The notes: generated from the letters alone by a model not told the origin. DNA of 34,021 nt from Cellvibrionales bacterium (GCA_002726445.1 PBSZ01000015.1:1-34021); one strand, 5' to 3'. Shown: positions 18,539-28,756, numbered from the stretch's first letter. A program made the numbers and translations.

Positions 18539-20296
18539 ATGAAACCTCCCTTTATACCCGATGATGCCCCTTTTACTGGTGACCAAAAATCTTGGTTGGC
18601 CGGTTTTTTAGCGGGCTTACAATCTGCTAAGCAGATGGCAGATCAGCAAAATGCTTCTTTAACGGCGACTGCTGGTCAAGTCGCACCACGGCTGGATATT
18701 TTATACGGCAGTCAAACAGGTAATGCTGAAGGCGTTGCCATGGATGCTGCTAACGTGGCCAGAGCTCAAGGATTTAATCCTGTGGTTCAGGGCATGGATG
18801 ATGTGAACATAGAAGATTTTGCTCAGATGGAAAAAGTTATTTTTTCAGTCGCGACTTACGGCGAAGGTGAAATGCCCGATAACGCCGAATTATTTTGGCA
18901 GTCACTGTCTGCCAGTGATATGCCAAAATTACCGGATATGAAATTTGGCGTATTAGCCTTAGGTGACACGGGTTACGATGAGTTTTGCCAGGCCGGTAAG
19001 CTTATTGATATGCGTTTAGAGCAATTAGGTGCGACCCGCTTAGTTGACCGCGTTGACTGTGATGTTGATTTTGAAGATATTGCTGAAGAGTGGATTAATA
19101 CTACCATACCGTTAGCAAATGATGGCGATGCCATAGCAACGGCTATTCCGGTTCAGGCCGAATCAGCAGTGGTAAAATCCATTTGGAATCGAAAAAATCC
19201 TTACCCGGCTACGGTCACAAAGAATCTATTGTTGTCAGCGGAAGGCTCGGCTAAAGAAATTCGTCATTTTGAAATTGACCTTGGTGATAGTGACTTAAGT
19301 TATGAGGTCGGGGATGCCCTTAATGTGATGCCGATCAATGATGCTGACTTAGTTGAAGCTTTGCTGGCTTATTTTTCATTGCCTGCTGACAGCTTACTCG
19401 ATGGGCAGGAGCAACCACTGGGCGAGCTATTGACATACAAGTACGAGATTTCAACGCCTTCTAAAGAGCTTATCGCTGCGGTAGAAAAAATTGCTGATCA
19501 TGATGCCTTTAGTCATGTGTTTAAGAATGGTGACAAAGAAGCATTAGCAGACTTCTTATGGGCGAAGGATATTCTTGATTTACTGCAATTGACAGAAAAA
19601 GTGAGTTTCACTGCTGAGGAATTCTTGAGCTTACTTAAGCCGTTACAGCATCGAGCGTATTCAATATCCTCCAGTGTTAATAAACATCCCGGCTCCGTTC
19701 ACTTAACTGTGGCGGCGGTGCGATGGTCCTATGAATCAAGGCAGCATTTAGGTGTTTGTTCAACGTTTCTCGCTGATCGAGTTGCCGAGGGCGATAAGGC
19801 CGGTATCTTTATCTCTACCAATAAATCATTTCGTATCCCCGCTGACGACACTGCGCCAATGATTATGGTGGGCCCAGGAACCGGCATTGCGCCGTTTAGA
19901 GCTTTCTTAGAGGAGCGGCAGGTGCGTCAAGCAACAGGGCCAAATTGGCTTTTCTTTGGCGATCAAACTCGTGCTGCTGATTTTATTTATCAAGATGAAT
20001 TGTCTGCGATGCAAGAGCAAGGTGTATTAACTCGACTTGATTTGGCCTTTTCTAGAGATCAGGCCGAGAAGATTTATGTGCAGCATAAAATGAAACAACA
20101 TGGCGCCGAACTTTTTTCATGGTTAGAGCAGGGCGGTTACTTTTATGTCTGTGGTGATGCAACCCGAATGGCGCGTGATGTTGATCAAGCGCTTGCCGAT
20201 GTAATTGCGCAACACGGCACGATGAATGCTGAAAAAGCCACCGATTATGTTAATAATCTTAAACGTGAAAAACGTTATCTACGCGATGTTTATTAA
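18539..20296 (+). CDS. CysJ-type NADPH diflavin reductase (flavodoxin + FAD/NADPH ferredoxin-reductase-like domains)
   Basis: Flavodoxin FMN loop LYGSQTGNAEGVA, SVATYGEGEMPDNAELF; FAD motifs RAYSISSS and GVCSTFLADR; NADPH motifs MVGPGTGIAPFRAFLEER, FFGDQTRAADFIYQDEL, YVCGDATRMARDV; C-terminal KREKRYLRDVY. Starts 9 nt after the gltB-like stop. Confidence 0.93.
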   Translation: MKPPFIPDDAPFTGDQKSWLAGFLAGLQSAKQMADQQNASLTATAGQVAPRLDILYGSQTGNAEGVAMDAANVARAQGFNPVVQGMDDVNIEDFAQMEKVIFSVATYGEGEMPDNAELFWQSLSASDMPKLPDMKFGVLALGDTGYDEFCQAGKLIDMRLEQLGATRLVDRVDCDVDFEDIAEEWINTTIPLANDGDAIATAIPVQAESAVVKSIWNRKNPYPATVTKNLLLSAEGSAKEIRHFEIDLGDSDLSYEVGDALNVMPINDADLVEALLAYFSLPADSLLDGQEQPLGELLTYKYEISTPSKELIAAVEKIADHDAFSHVFKNGDKEALADFLWAKDILDLLQLTEKVSFTAEEFLSLLKPLQHRAYSISSSVNKHPGSVHLTVAAVRWSYESRQHLGVCSTFLADRVAEGDKAGIFISTNKSFRIPADDTAPMIMVGPGTGIAPFRAFLEERQVRQATGPNWLFFGDQTRAADFIYQDELSAMQEQGVLTRLDLAFSRDQAEKIYVQHKMKQHGAELFSWLEQGGYFYVCGDATRMARDVDQALADVIAQHGTMNAEKATDYVNNLKREKRYLRDVY

Positions 20297-20326
20297 TCTC
20301 ACAGTTGTTTTATCAAGCGACCTCAC

Positions 20327-21400
20327 ATGCCTGTATTAAAAAACGATCGTTTTATTCGTGCGCTGCTTCGCCAACCGGTAGATGCTACGCCGGTGTGGAT
20401 GATGCGGCAGGCAGGCCGTTATCTACCAGAATACCGTGCTACAAGGGCTAAAGCAGGCGATTTTTTATCGCTATGCAAAAATACAGAATTAGCAACGGAA
20501 GTGACATTACAACCCTTGCAACGTTTTCCTTTAGATGCCGCTATTTTATTTTCAGATATTTTAACTATTCCCGATGCCATGGGGCTAGGGCTCTATTTTG
20601 CCGAAGGTGAAGGACCTAAATTCCAGCGACCGCTTAGTTCGCAGGCCGATATTGAAAATCTATCAGTCGATGTGTTGAGTGATTTGCGTTATGTGATGGA
20701 TGCGGTCACTATGATTCGCCAGACCTTAGGCGGCTCAGTGCCATTAATTGGTTTTACTGGTAGTCCCTGGACCTTAGCCACGTATATGGTTGAAGGTGGC
20801 TCGACTCGTGAATTTAAAAAGATTAAGCGTTTACTTTATACCAATCCAACCGCCATGCACCTGCTGTTAAATAAGTTGGCGATAGTCGTGACTGATTATT
20901 TGAATGCGCAGATTGATGCCGGCGCGCAAGTGGTGCAAATATTTGATACCTGGGGCGGTGTCCTCAGTCATGACAGCTATTTGGAATTCTCGCTGGCTTA
21001 TATTCAGAAGATCATTGCCGGCTTAAAGCTAAATCGACCGGATGGTTCGATCGTGCCTGTTATTGCTTTTACTAAAGGTGGAGCGCCTTGGTTAGAGGCT
21101 ATCAGCCAATGCGGTTGCCATGCGGTAGGCCTTGATTGGACGGTCGATCTCGGTGTCGCAAGAGCTAAAATAGGATCAAAAGTAGCCTTGCAGGGTAACA
21201 TGGACCCCAATATATTACTGGCGCCTATCCCTGTCATTGAGCAAGAAGTGAAACGACTGCTCGGCTCTTATGGCCAGCACAGTGCTGGCAATGGCCACGT
21301 ATTTAATCTTGGCCATGGGATTACACCTGACGTTGAGCCCGAACATGCAGCGGCCTTTATTGAAGCGGTTAAGCAGTTTTCCCCGCATTATCATCAGTAG
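20327..21400 (+). CDS. hemE: uroporphyrinogen decarboxylase
   Basis: [70 protein letters not shown]. Confidence 0.98.
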   Translation: MPVLKNDRFIRALLRQPVDATPVWMMRQAGRYLPEYRATRAKAGDFLSLCKNTELATEVTLQPLQRFPLDAAILFSDILTIPDAMGLGLYFAEGEGPKFQRPLSSQADIENLSVDVLSDLRYVMDAVTMIRQTLGGSVPLIGFTGSPWTLATYMVEGGSTREFKKIKRLLYTNPTAMHLLLNKLAIVVTDYLNAQIDAGAQVVQIFDTWGGVLSHDSYLEFSLAYIQKIIAGLKLNRPDGSIVPVIAFTKGGAPWLEAISQCGCHAVGLDWTVDLGVARAKIGSKVALQGNMDPNILLAPIPVIEQEVKRLLGSYGQHSAGNGHVFNLGHGITPDVEPEHAAAFIEAVKQFSPHYHQ

Positions 21401-21431
21401 ACAATTAATTAATAATCACTTGTCGTTATCA

Positions 21432-22250
21432 TCAGCTTAAATTTTGATTCATAGACAATGAAGGCATGGCTTCGTCAGGCGTGCCTATGACAACGGCTGG
21501 CACACCGGTAACCATTGAGTGTGCAGGAACGTCGTTAAGCACCACGCTGCCGGCACCCACTTTTGCGCCTTCCCCAATATGTATGTTACCTAAAATTTTA
21601 CTGCCGGCGCCAATCAATACCCCGGCGTCTATTTTAGGATGGCGATCTTTGGTTTCTTTGCCCGTACCGCCAAGCGTGACCGATTGCATAATTGAAACAT
21701 TGTCACCGATAACGCTGGTTTCTCCGATGACGATGCCCGTTGCATGATCGAGCATTAAACCATAACCCACTTTTGCAGCGGGGTGAATATCAACACTGAA
21801 ACAGGTCGATATACGACTTTGCAGAAACAATGCAAATTCGCGTCGTTGTTGATGCCACAGCCAATGCGCGACGCGAAAAGCTTGTAAGGCATGAAAGCCC
21901 TTATAATATAAAAATGGGGTGCCGCATTCATTACAAGCAGAATCACGATTGCGAATCGCTAAAATATCGCTAAAGGCAGCGTCTACAATGGCGCTGTCTT
22001 TTTTATAAGCTTCGCTAAATATCTCTTGCAGCGACTGCGCGGAAGCCGTGAGATTGCAGAGAAGATTAGAAAGATGGAATGATAAAGCCGTGGCGAAATC
22101 ATCATGATTGAGAATGGCTTCATCTAAGAAGTCAGCCAGTAAGGGCTCGGATTTAGCCTCTTTTTTTGCCTCTGTTAAGATACACTGCCAAATTTTTATT
22201 TTTTCACTGGCGAATTGAGCATCCGAAGGTAGTGGCGGATTGTTAATCAT
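21432..22250 (-). CDS. cysE: serine O-acetyltransferase
   Basis: [67 protein letters not shown] left-handed beta-helix SAT signature. Confidence 0.93.
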   Translation of the reverse strand: MINNPPLPSDAQFASEKIKIWQCILTEAKKEAKSEPLLADFLDEAILNHDDFATALSFHLSNLLCNLTASAQSLQEIFSEAYKKDSAIVDAAFSDILAIRNRDSACNECGTPFLYYKGFHALQAFRVAHWLWHQQRREFALFLQSRISTCFSVDIHPAAKVGYGLMLDHATGIVIGETSVIGDNVSIMQSVTLGGTGKETKDRHPKIDAGVLIGAGSKILGNIHIGEGAKVGAGSVVLNDVPAHSMVTGVPAVVIGTPDEAMPSLSMNQNLS

Positions 22251-22280
22251 AGGTGCTCCCCGAGCAACGCAAATGTCTTA

Positions 22281-23003
22281 TCAACTTTCTGATATAAGCG
22301 AATTTTGTAACTCATTGTTATTATTGTCAACAGTAAGGTCAGCGGTTAACTGCCATAGGGCATGTTGACTTTTGTGGTATTTTTTTTCGAAGTCCGACAA
22401 CCATTGATCATTTTGCACTTTCAGTAATTTTTTTTGGCTGCTAAAGCGCTGTGTGGTTAATGCGGTAGAAAATTCGTCAATATAGATAGGCCAGTTGCTT
22501 CTTATTTCAAGTTGCCCCCCCAATGCTATGATCGTTTTAAACAATGGAGAGGTATGCCAACGCCGTTTTAGATGGTGTTTTTTTGGCCATGGATTTGGGT
22601 AAAGTATAAAGTGCCGCAGTAATGTTATATTGTCATTCGCTGCCAAGCGCCAGAAATCGATAAGGTCCGCTCTAATTAAGATAAAATTAGGGTCGCTCAG
22701 CGATTGGCCAGACTTATCCGCTTGCTTAGTGAGGCGAGATAAGGACTTATCGATACCGATAATGAAGCAATCAGGGTATTGTCCAGCTAGGTTCAAAGTA
22801 CTGTTGCCATTGCCGCAACCGGAATCAAATATAATGGATGGCTTATTTATTGCAGCCATAGCTTGCTGGTAGGCCCGGCGATTATGTTCTGCAATAGGCT
22901 TTTGAAACTGCGTACGCCAATGTTTTTGAACGACTTCACTGACCTTGTCATGCGCTTCAGTTTGATTGCTGTCAACACTGCTTGAAGAGTATTCCATAGT
23001 CAT
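22281..23003 (-). CDS. TrmB-like SAM-dependent tRNA (guanine-N7)-methyltransferase family protein
   Basis: SAM motif FDSGCGNGNSTLNLAGQYPDCFIIGID and the TrmB-type YPNPWPKKHHLKRRW motif followed by LGGQLEIRSNWPIYIDEF. Confidence 0.75.
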   Translation of the reverse strand: MTMEYSSSSVDSNQTEAHDKVSEVVQKHWRTQFQKPIAEHNRRAYQQAMAAINKPSIIFDSGCGNGNSTLNLAGQYPDCFIIGIDKSLSRLTKQADKSGQSLSDPNFILIRADLIDFWRLAANDNITLLRHFILYPNPWPKKHHLKRRWHTSPLFKTIIALGGQLEIRSNWPIYIDEFSTALTTQRFSSQKKLLKVQNDQWLSDFEKKYHKSQHALWQLTADLTVDNNNNELQNSLISES

Positions 23004-23133
23004 GGCTTGAATAATCGTTGTTAATAAACAATCGTCAATTTGTTTATATTAGGGTTTATATTATGGCATAGTATATCATTAGATATGCATCGCTATTGCT
23101 TCAGTTGATTTAAATGCTTTAGGAACCCTGATA

Positions 23134-23856
23134 ATGCAAAAAGATTATCGACCTTACTGGATTAAAAAAACCTATTTAAGGTTTCGAAGTGGCTATGCCG
23201 AATATTTTTTGCGCCCGCGATTTAAATCCTTAGGCCAATTTGGCACCTTTATGCGGCCATGGCATATTAAGATAAATGGCGAGGGAATTTCTTTAGGTGA
23301 TTGCGCAACGATCGTGGCGGAGCCAGATCGACATGTTTCGATTGGCGTTTGGGGTGTCAGTGAAGGCGATGGCGAAATAGCTATCGGTCATTATGTGATG
23401 ATATCCCCAGGCGTAAGAATTAGCGCGGCAAATAAAATCACCATAGGCGATAGTTGCATGTTCGCTAATGGCGCTTATATTACCGACTCAGACTGGCATG
23501 GTATTTATGATCGTATGAGTCGCGATCAGTCGAGTAAGCCTGTGATCATTGAAGACAATGTTTGGGTCGGCGATCATGCCACAGTCTTAAAGGGCGTACA
23601 TATAGGAAAAAACAGTATTGTTGCAGCGGGCTCAGTGGTTACAAAAGATGTACCACAAAATACCATTGTGGCAGGCAATCCAGCGGTTAAGGTTCGTGAT
23701 CTTGATCCCGAGCAAGGATTTAAAACCCGAGGCGATTTTTTTTCTGATCCATTGGAGCATGCAAAAGAATACGATCAGATCGACCGCATGGTATTAGAAG
23801 GTAACTCGTTTTGGGTATGGCTGATTAGTCTTTTCTGGCCCGGCATAAAGAAATAA
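23134..23856 (+). CDS. hexapeptide-repeat (left-handed beta-helix) acyltransferase
   Basis: Hexapeptide repeats ITIGDSCMFANGAYITDSDWHG, PVIIEDNVWVGDHATVLKGVHIGKNSIVAAGSVVTKDVPQNTIVAGNPAVKV. Confidence 0.88.
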   Translation: MQKDYRPYWIKKTYLRFRSGYAEYFLRPRFKSLGQFGTFMRPWHIKINGEGISLGDCATIVAEPDRHVSIGVWGVSEGDGEIAIGHYVMISPGVRISAANKITIGDSCMFANGAYITDSDWHGIYDRMSRDQSSKPVIIEDNVWVGDHATVLKGVHIGKNSIVAAGSVVTKDVPQNTIVAGNPAVKVRDLDPEQGFKTRGDFFSDPLEHAKEYDQIDRMVLEGNSFWVWLISLFWPGIKK

Positions 23857-23861
23857 CACCA

Positions 23862-25481
23862 CTAATTAACCGCTTCTGTTGCGCCTAATTGTTGGCTTAT
23901 TGGCACAGTTAATTGGAAGCTTGACCCTTTGCCTACTTCACTACTGAGGCTGATATCACCTCCAATTAATTTAGTAAGGTTCATTGCTATTGATAGCCCT
24001 AGACCGGTACCAACAAATTTCCTCGTTTCACTGCCATCTATTTGCCTGAAAGGCTCAAAGATAACGGCTTGCTGCTCTGGGCTGATGCCGATACCGCTAT
24101 CGATAACGTCAATAGTTAATAGCTGTTTATTGATTGACGCCGTTAATTGAATAGAGCCTTGGTGAGTAAATTTAGCTGCGTTGCTCAACAAATTTAACAG
24201 CACCTGAAATAATTTCTTTTGATCAATGTCGATGTCTTGTTGAATATTTTCTGTATTAACAATTAATGTATTGTCATTTTTTTCGATAAGCGGTGCAATG
24301 GTATCAGCGACGGTGTTGAGTAATTCAGCGATATTAGTTTGCTGGTTATTAAGTTCCATTTTACCAGCTTCAATCTTTGATATATCTAAAATTGAATTGA
24401 TTAAACCCAATAAGTGATCTGCATTATGGGTGATTCTATCGAGGTCGCTTTGGGTATGAATAACACCTTCATCAAGCAGCAATTCTTTGACGACTTCCGA
24501 ATAGCCAATAATGCTTTGTAACGGTGTTCGGAGTTCGTGAGTGACATTGGCAAGAAACTCAGTTTTATGCTGGTTGGCCTCTAATGCAGCATCTCTCGCC
24601 TGCACTAACTCACTGGTTCTTAAGGCAACTTCCGTTTTGAGTAGATTTTTTTGACTTCGTAATTTTTGATCGCGCTCAGCTAAATTAGAGATCATTTGGT
24701 TATAAACTTCAGCGACTTTAATGATTTCTTTTGATGCATTATCGTCAATATCAGAAATTTTATAGGTGCCGTCTGATGTTTGCTCCATCACTTTAGTCAG
24801 TTTATTCATCGGCTTTAATAATCGGCGTAAGGTTAGTATTAATAGTGTGGCGAATACTAAGCCATAGCCGAGGCCGAGGCCGAGGTTTCGAATAAATAAT
24901 AACAATTGAAAGTTACGTAATTCAGATGTATCAATTTGTATGGCAACATAGCCTAGATAAATTTCTTCTATGCCCTCATCGTTTAGGCCAAAGCTATTAT
25001 CCTCTTCGCTATAAGAGGTGAATACTGGCGCAGCCACTTGCCAGGTTGCTTGGCTGGTAGAAAGAATTTGTGCAGTCTTATTTTGCCAGTCATCTTTTCC
25101 TAGTGATGACAATATTGATTCGTTAGTTTCACCCTCGGCTAAGATGACAATATTGCTATCGCTGATGACCGCAACATGTTTGATGCTCGGATAATTTAAA
25201 GTCGCTAATGCTGCTTCTTTGGCATTTTCACCGCTTTCGTAAATTAAGGCGAGCTCACTGAGCTGAGCAAAGTGCTCGGTCGCCTGCAAGCCCTCCCGTT
25301 CATAAAATGTGGAAATCATATTACTGGCGATATAGGAGTAGGCAAATGCAGCGGCAATGGCAATGATAAAACCAGTGATGGCGAAATTGATAAAAAGCTT
25401 TTTTTGAAAGCTTTGAGGATTAGTACTTTTCGCTCTTTTGCTAGCGTATGAAGACGAATTGATTGACTGTATAAAATTCAT
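23862..25481 (-). CDS. membrane sensor histidine kinase (HAMP-HisKA-HATPase_c)
   Basis: Two TM segments flanking an extracytoplasmic region; HisKA FLANVTHELRTPLQSIIGYSE, N-box LLSNAAKF, G1 DSGIGIS, G2 GTGLGLSIAMNLTKLIGG. Preferred start ATG 25481, preceded by GGAGGGAAA; the ORF-track start at 25520 overlaps the upstream gene. Confidence 0.93.
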   Translation of the reverse strand: MNFIQSINSSSYASKRAKSTNPQSFQKKLFINFAITGFIIAIAAAFAYSYIASNMISTFYEREGLQATEHFAQLSELALIYESGENAKEAALATLNYPSIKHVAVISDSNIVILAEGETNESILSSLGKDDWQNKTAQILSTSQATWQVAAPVFTSYSEEDNSFGLNDEGIEEIYLGYVAIQIDTSELRNFQLLLFIRNLGLGLGYGLVFATLLILTLRRLLKPMNKLTKVMEQTSDGTYKISDIDDNASKEIIKVAEVYNQMISNLAERDQKLRSQKNLLKTEVALRTSELVQARDAALEANQHKTEFLANVTHELRTPLQSIIGYSEVVKELLLDEGVIHTQSDLDRITHNADHLLGLINSILDISKIEAGKMELNNQQTNIAELLNTVADTIAPLIEKNDNTLIVNTENIQQDIDIDQKKLFQVLLNLLSNAAKFTHQGSIQLTASINKQLLTIDVIDSGIGISPEQQAVIFEPFRQIDGSETRKFVGTGLGLSIAMNLTKLIGGDISLSSEVGKGSSFQLTVPISQQLGATEAVN

Positions 25482-25491
25482 TTTCCCTCCA

Positions 25492-26505
25492 CTAGCGTTG
25501 CGTTGGGTAGATTTTATCAAATCCTGCTTGATCTGATGTGCTTAAACGAATACCAATATGTGAGCTGGTTCGTAAATTAATGGCAATACGCAGTTCTTGA
25601 GTGCCAATAATGGCGTCATTCGTTTTACCTTGAAAATGGTCAGTGGCAAATTTAGCCAGCTGGCTGCCCATTTTTTGGTGCTCAGGATAGATGGCCATTA
25701 GACCACCTAACTTTGTGTGCGATGGGTTGTTAGAAAATACCGCTAACTTTTTACTCCATGCACGCTCTAGCAACATCGGCAGTATGGTCTTAGACGGCAC
25801 AATATTCCTTAACGGTAACCAGATAGCCGAGGTGTTTGGCGTGGCATCATCTAATAATTGCTGATATGACTGAACGCCAGCCTTAATATCTTTAGCGTTA
25901 TAGCCAACAATATTAAAGCCATATTTAGGGGCGATTTTTTGTGCTTTATGGTACCACCACCCATTAAGTGATTCGTTGTATACCAGCATCACATCTTCAA
26001 TATGGGGAGCCACTCGTTTTAATTCTTTTAATGCTGCTTCAGGATCGCTGGACAAGCTGAGTGTTGGCCTCAATGACTGGTTGCCGGTAATTCCTCCAGC
26101 AATGACCAGTGTATCGATGGGTAATAATGCGGCTAAGCGGTAACTGGTATTACCCAGTGCAATCACTAGCTCACTGTTGTTTTCTAGAATATGTTGCTCA
26201 ACCATTTCAATAGACGACGCTTTATCAACCATCATAATAGAAATTTTTAGATCGCTATTCGATGTAATGCCCTCGGCAACATTTTGATAAATGTTTTTAG
26301 CGGCGCCCGTCACTAAAGGCATGATTAAGGTCGTTTTAATCGGGATATTGCTGCTGGGTTCCACAGGGCTAATGGTATTGTCAGCACCGCTTAGAGCGCT
26401 AATCATTAACAGCAGCCATAGGCAGGCCACACGCCGAAAGAACCCGCGAGCCAGTTTATTGCTTGAATAGCAAATCGCTTGCTTAGCTGCTGTTATGTGA
26501 GTCAA
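25492..26505 (-). CDS. periplasmic ABC-type substrate-binding-like protein
   Basis: N-terminal hydrophobic signal-like segment; Rossmann-like repeats (LVIALGNTSYRLAALLPIDTLVIAGG, DVMLVYNESLNGWWYHKAQKIAPKYGFNIVGYNAK, AVFSNNPSHTKLGGLMAIYPEHQKMGSQLAKFATD) resembling the ABC substrate-binding (PF04392-like) fold. Confidence 0.72.
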   Translation of the reverse strand: MTHITAAKQAICYSSNKLARGFFRRVACLWLLLMISALSGADNTISPVEPSSNIPIKTTLIMPLVTGAAKNIYQNVAEGITSNSDLKISIMMVDKASSIEMVEQHILENNSELVIALGNTSYRLAALLPIDTLVIAGGITGNQSLRPTLSLSSDPEAALKELKRVAPHIEDVMLVYNESLNGWWYHKAQKIAPKYGFNIVGYNAKDIKAGVQSYQQLLDDATPNTSAIWLPLRNIVPSKTILPMLLERAWSKKLAVFSNNPSHTKLGGLMAIYPEHQKMGSQLAKFATDHFQGKTNDAIIGTQELRIAINLRTSSHIGIRLSTSDQAGFDKIYPTQR

Positions 26506-26857
26506 TTGCTTGCAGTATCCCTAGCATAATTACCGTCATTGCTTAGCTTAATAAATAATCTATTCGTGTTTCTAACGCAGTAAACACTTACTTCCTGATC
26601 ATTAAGTTTGGCAGATATTTGGTAATTTGCCGCCAATATTTGATTATTTTTTAACTCATTTGTAAATAATTCATTAAAACCAATAATTTACATGACAAAC
26701 TGAAGGTAAGGCTGTAAAAATGATGGCTATAGTATGCAGAATATTATCCGATAAGCGATTGGTCTTTATTGGGGTGTTTTATTAGGCGTGGATTGATTAA
26801 TGAAGTTGATAATCAAAGCGTTTTTACCTGTGTTTATTCAAACTTAAAGGGTATTAA

Positions 26858-28756
26858 GTGTCTGAAATAAAACATATTATTGGTAAATCACAGGCGTCAG
26901 ATAAGACGGCTAACCCCGCTTTCACATATGCCGATTTGATCGTTGATTATCTCAGCCAAATCGATGTCGAGTTTGTTTTTGGTATCCCTGGCGGTGCGAT
27001 TGAAGGGCTGTTTGACGCCTTAGCACGGCGACATAAGGGCGAGATCCCTCAAACATCGATCCATCACTCCCGCGCGCTTGAGCGAAAAAGACCTCGCTCA
27101 GTCTCGGGCCCCCAAATGGTGGTTGCTCGGCACGAAACGGGCGCTGCCTTTATGGCTGACGGCTATGCTCGGTCAACGGGCAAGTTAGGTGTCTGTTGTT
27201 CGACCACGGGTCCAGGGGCAACGAATTTACTGACCGGTGTGGCTAATGCCTACGTTGATCGTGTACCGATGCTGGTGATTACCCCTCAAACGGCCTTACC
27301 GAGCTTTGGTCAGCGGGGTTTTCAAGAGTCGTCGAGTGATTTAGTCGACGTCGTGTCTATCTTTGATCACTGTACTCGCTACAGCTCGTTGGTCTCGCAT
27401 CCCGATCAATTAGAGGGTAAATTATTCACTGCCTTGTCAACCGCTTTTCGACGCCCTCGCGGCCCTGTCCACCTGAGTATTCCGGCTGATATTTTATCGA
27501 TGCCGGTGCCAAATGCCGCTGCCAGTTTTAATGTTGCAACCCTGCTAAGAGAGCCCGTTGCGGTTGACGATGCCAGTTATCAAGCCTTACTGTCAGCGAT
27601 TGAGAAGTCTCGACTTAATCGCCGTAATATCACCCTTTTTATCGGCGAAGATTGCGGTGATGCTGCCGATCAAATTCTCCATTTTGCCGATTTAGTCGAA
27701 GCGAATATCGTCAGCTCTCCTGCCGGAAAGCGTTGGTTGGGCGCTGGCCATCCACGCTACTGTGGCGTATTTGGTTTTGCCGGCCATGAAAGTGCTCGGC
27801 GGGCGTTGGTTGATGAGAGTGTCGATCTTGTCTTAGCCGTAGGCACCAGTTTTAATGAGCTAGATACTGCTGGCTGGGATACGCAAGCCTTACTGAATGA
27901 TCGCTTAGTGCATATTGCCTCTTCAGTGGGTAGCTTTGATCGCTCTCCCATGGCCTATTTACATGTATATGGCAACTTACATACCTTATTTGCCAAGCTG
28001 ATTGCTGGCATTGATGCGAAATACGTCGCCTACCCACATGCCACAGTCGACGCGCTTCAAGCGCCGCAAGCAAGCCAAAAACTGATGGCTCAGTTGATGC
28101 CGGCCAACATAGAAATTGTTGAGCCAGAAAAAACATTAAGCCAAGACTTGCCCATAAAACCGCAGCGCTTAATGGCGGCGCTGGCTGAAAAGTGTGCCGA
28201 TAATAGTCGTTATTTTATTGATACGGGCAATGCTTGGAGCTGGGCGACGCATTACATGCATCTACCTAAAGCGGATACTTTTTACATTGCTATGGGTTTT
28301 GGCGCGATGGGGTGGGCCATCGGTGCCGCAGTGGGAGCTGCATTCGGCAACCGACAATCACCGGTTGTGTGTATTACAGGCGATGGCTCCTACCTCATGT
28401 CAGGTCAAGAAATAACGGTTGCTATTGAACACCAACTCCCGGTTATTTATGTGATTTTGAATGATCAGGCCTACGGTATGGTTAAGCACGGTCAACGCAT
28501 GAATAAAGCAGAAGAAATCGGCGCAGAATTGCCGCCGATCAATTTTGCTGAAATGGCCCAGTCTATGGGTGTCAAAGGGCATAGAATTGAGTGTTGGGAA
28601 GATTTCAGTGATATTGATTCAACTGAACTTCAATCGCCATCAGGTCCTATCTTGTTGGATATTATTATTGATGGTGAAGAAATCCCACCCATGAAGACCC
28701 GTCTAGATGTCTTGCAAGAAGCCAAACATGGCATTGAACTCGCCCAGTTGCCCTAA
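26858..28756 (+). CDS. thiamine diphosphate-dependent enzyme, acetolactate synthase-like
   Basis: FVFGIPGGAIEGLFDAL; catalytic Glu context VARHETGAAFMADGYAR; TTGPGATNLLTGVANAYVDRVPMLVITPQ; ThDP motif GDGSYLMSGQEITVAIEHQLPVIYVILNDQAYG. GTG start preceded by AAAGGG. Confidence 0.9.
   Translation: MSEIKHIIGKSQASDKTANPAFTYADLIVDYLSQIDVEFVFGIPGGAIEGLFDALARRHKGEIPQTSIHHSRALERKRPRSVSGPQMVVARHETGAAFMADGYARSTGKLGVCCSTTGPGATNLLTGVANAYVDRVPMLVITPQTALPSFGQRGFQESSSDLVDVVSIFDHCTRYSSLVSHPDQLEGKLFTALSTAFRRPRGPVHLSIPADILSMPVPNAAASFNVATLLREPVAVDDASYQALLSAIEKSRLNRRNITLFIGEDCGDAADQILHFADLVEANIVSSPAGKRWLGAGHPRYCGVFGFAGHESARRALVDESVDLVLAVGTSFNELDTAGWDTQALLNDRLVHIASSVGSFDRSPMAYLHVYGNLHTLFAKLIAGIDAKYVAYPHATVDALQAPQASQKLMAQLMPANIEIVEPEKTLSQDLPIKPQRLMAALAEKCADNSRYFIDTGNAWSWATHYMHLPKADTFYIAMGFGAMGWAIGAAVGAAFGNRQSPVVCITGDGSYLMSGQEITVAIEHQLPVIYVILNDQAYGMVKHGQRMNKAEEIGAELPPINFAEMAQSMGVKGHRIECWEDFSDIDSTELQSPSGPILLDIIIDGEEIPPMKTRLDVLQEAKHGIELAQLP

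Noticed and set aside
18539-20296. Simple assimilatory sulfite reductase operon
   Set aside because: The protein is CysJ-like, but no cysI or other sulfate-assimilation gene is adjacent (cysE is on the opposite strand after hemE), while the gltB-like gene is coupled by a 9-nt gap. Kept as an alternative function, not the main interpretation.
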